A stretch of 64,000 nt of DNA from Pseudoalteromonas sp. XI10 (GTDB lineage: Bacteria; Pseudomonadota; Gammaproteobacteria; Enterobacterales; Alteromonadaceae), in contig NZ_LOPY01000060.1 of NCBI RefSeq assembly GCF_001469895.1, positions 165,112 through 229,111 of the forward strand, written 5' to 3'. The position numbers and the translations under genes were made by a program. Shown here in pieces: positions 62,963 to 64,000 of the stretch (positions within the stretch are counted from its first letter, which is position 1; each line of letters opens with the position of its first letter). The notes beneath the pieces were generated by a model. It had not been told where the DNA came from. It did no database searches and worked only from the letters and a program-made list of their open reading frames with translations.

Positions 62963-64000
62963 TACGCACTCTCCAATACAAAGGCTGCGCCTAAGCCACC
63001 CGCTGCACACGCAGTCGTAAGCGCTAAGCCGCCACCGCGACGATTAAGTTCATGTAAGCTTTGCGTGATCAGGCGCGCACCTGTTGCCGCAAATGGGTGA
63101 CCGTATGCAAGTGAGCCACCTAATACATTGAACTTGTCCATGTTTATTTCGCCGATCGCCTTGCTGCGACCTAGCTTTTCTTGTGCAAATTTATCTGACG
63201 CAAACATCTTCATATTAGCCAGTGTTTGCGCTGCAAATGCTTCATGCATTTCGATTAAATCTAAATCAGCTAATGTGATACCTGCTCTATCTAGGGCAAT
63301 TGGCGTTGAGTGCGCCGGACCCATTAGCATATCTTCATGTACACCAATTGCTGAGAAAGCAAAACTGCGTACATAACCTAGAATGTCGTAACCCAATGCT
63401 TTTGCTTTACTCTCGCTCATCATTAATACCGCAGCGGCACCATCAGTTAATGGCGTTGCGTTAGCTGCGGTAACAGAGCCGTGCTGACGGTCAAATACTG
63501 GTTTTAATTTCGCGTAGCCTTCAACTGTTGAGTTATGACGAATGTTATTGTCTTGCTCAATAAAGCTCTTATAAGGTGCAACATGGGCAGTCATTACTTC
63601 GTCTTTCAGTTTACCATCTGCCCACGCCTGACTTGCAAGGGTGTGAGAACGATGAGCTAAGGCATCTTGATCTTCACGGCTAATGCTATGTGTTTTCGCC
63701 ATTTGCTCTGCTGTTTGACCCATAGATAAGCCAGTAGAGTACTCAGCGACCGCAGGCGGTACAGGAAGTAAATCTTTTAAACGTAGTTTAGAGAAAATCT
63801 TTAATCGCTGACCAAGCGTACGTGCTTTGTTTAAATCAACAAGGCTACCCGCTAATTTTTTACTAACACCAATAGGTAATACAGACGATGAGTCAGCACC
63901 ACCAGCGATACCTACTTGCACTGAGCCTGCCATAATTGACTCGGCTACGTTAGCAATGGCTTGGAAACTTGTCGCACACGCACGCGAAACAGAATAAGCA
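62962..64000 (-). CDS. fadI: 3-ketoacyl-CoA thiolase FadI, 5' end outside window
   Basis: About 345 C-terminal residues are visible; the frame runs open through 64000, so an ATG at 63933 is internal. The thiolase nucleophile Cys (codon 63978-63976) lies in SRACATSFQAIANVAESI. The C-terminal His and Cys are in GHPFAATGARL and CAAGGLG. Forms the beta-oxidation complex with FadJ downstream. Roughly 90 N-terminal residues are missing compared with E. coli FadI (436). Confidence 0.95.
   Translation of the reverse strand, partial: AYSVSRACATSFQAIANVAESIMAGSVQVGIAGGADSSSVLPIGVSKKLAGSLVDLNKARTLGQRLKIFSKLRLKDLLPVPPAVAEYSTGLSMGQTAEQMAKTHSISREDQDALAHRSHTLASQAWADGKLKDEVMTAHVAPYKSFIEQDNNIRHNSTVEGYAKLKPVFDRQHGSVTAANATPLTDGAAAVLMMSESKAKALGYDILGYVRSFAFSAIGVHEDMLMGPAHSTPIALDRAGITLADLDLIEMHEAFAAQTLANMKMFASDKFAQEKLGRSKAIGEINMDKFNVLGGSLAYGHPFAATGARLITQSLHELNRRGGGLALTTACAAGGLGAAFVLESA

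Noticed and set aside
63933..63933. ATG at 63933 as the fadI start
   Set aside because: The frame stays open upstream to the window edge and includes the catalytic Cys region, so the gene is only partly in the window.

Overview
The window looks like core chromosome of a marine gammaproteobacterium of the Alteromonadales, most likely Pseudoalteromonas. This is inferred from moderately AT-rich DNA, the protein families present and gene order, not from a database match. No insertion sequence, prophage, CRISPR array or replication origin is visible. The only clearly mobile-type module is a small HigBA toxin-antitoxin pair.

Layout. 1-4.3 kb holds the start of an Mrp/Mnh Na+/H+ antiporter operon (fused A+B, C, partial D). 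4.3-15.9 kb is the transcription/translation operon read on the minus strand: initiator tRNA-fMet, rimP, nusA, infB, rbfA, truB, rpsO, pnp, nlpI. A predicted exported metzincin-like peptidase is translationally coupled to nlpI. The recognisable controls are a stable-RNA promoter, two hairpins between the tRNA and rimP, a separate rpsO promoter, the rpsO-pnp terminator and a long pnp leader hairpin. 16-24.4 kb carries stress and redox genes: a globin-like orphan, a DUF4124 coiled-coil protein, an FeS-type photolyase relative, Hsp20 with a sigma32-like promoter and a ROSE-like thermometer, a TlpA-like thioredoxin, GrxA, the DeaD/CsdA helicase and an AbgT transporter.

24.4-64 kb preserves, in order and orientation, the block known from E. 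coli as fadI-fadJ-sixA-smrB-prmB-aroC-epmC-yfcL, but with extra genes between its members. Between epmC and aroC lie two paralogous Cache/HD-GYP proteins (one with a solute-binding domain nested inside its Cache region), a GGDEF cyclase, a GST/LysR divergent pair, and a CadC-like propeller regulator divergent from a membrane spermidine-synthase-like protein. Between smrB and sixA lie an AEC transporter and an SDR-ASCH-RidA group. Between sixA and fadJ lie an M16 peptidase, a GGDEF/EAL protein, the RDD-SpoIIM-DUF4129-DUF4350-MoxR-DUF58 membrane operon, efpL, a YjbR protein, a GNAT and HigBA.

Working together: four proteins make or break c-di-GMP. EpmC and EfpL both belong to EF-P biology. FadI and FadJ form a beta-oxidation complex. 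No wholly new multi-gene system can be claimed. The best candidates for new biology are the NlpI-coupled metzincin, the nested Cache/SBP HD-GYP pair, the Hsp20 thermometer, the deaD leader and the MoxR membrane operon.
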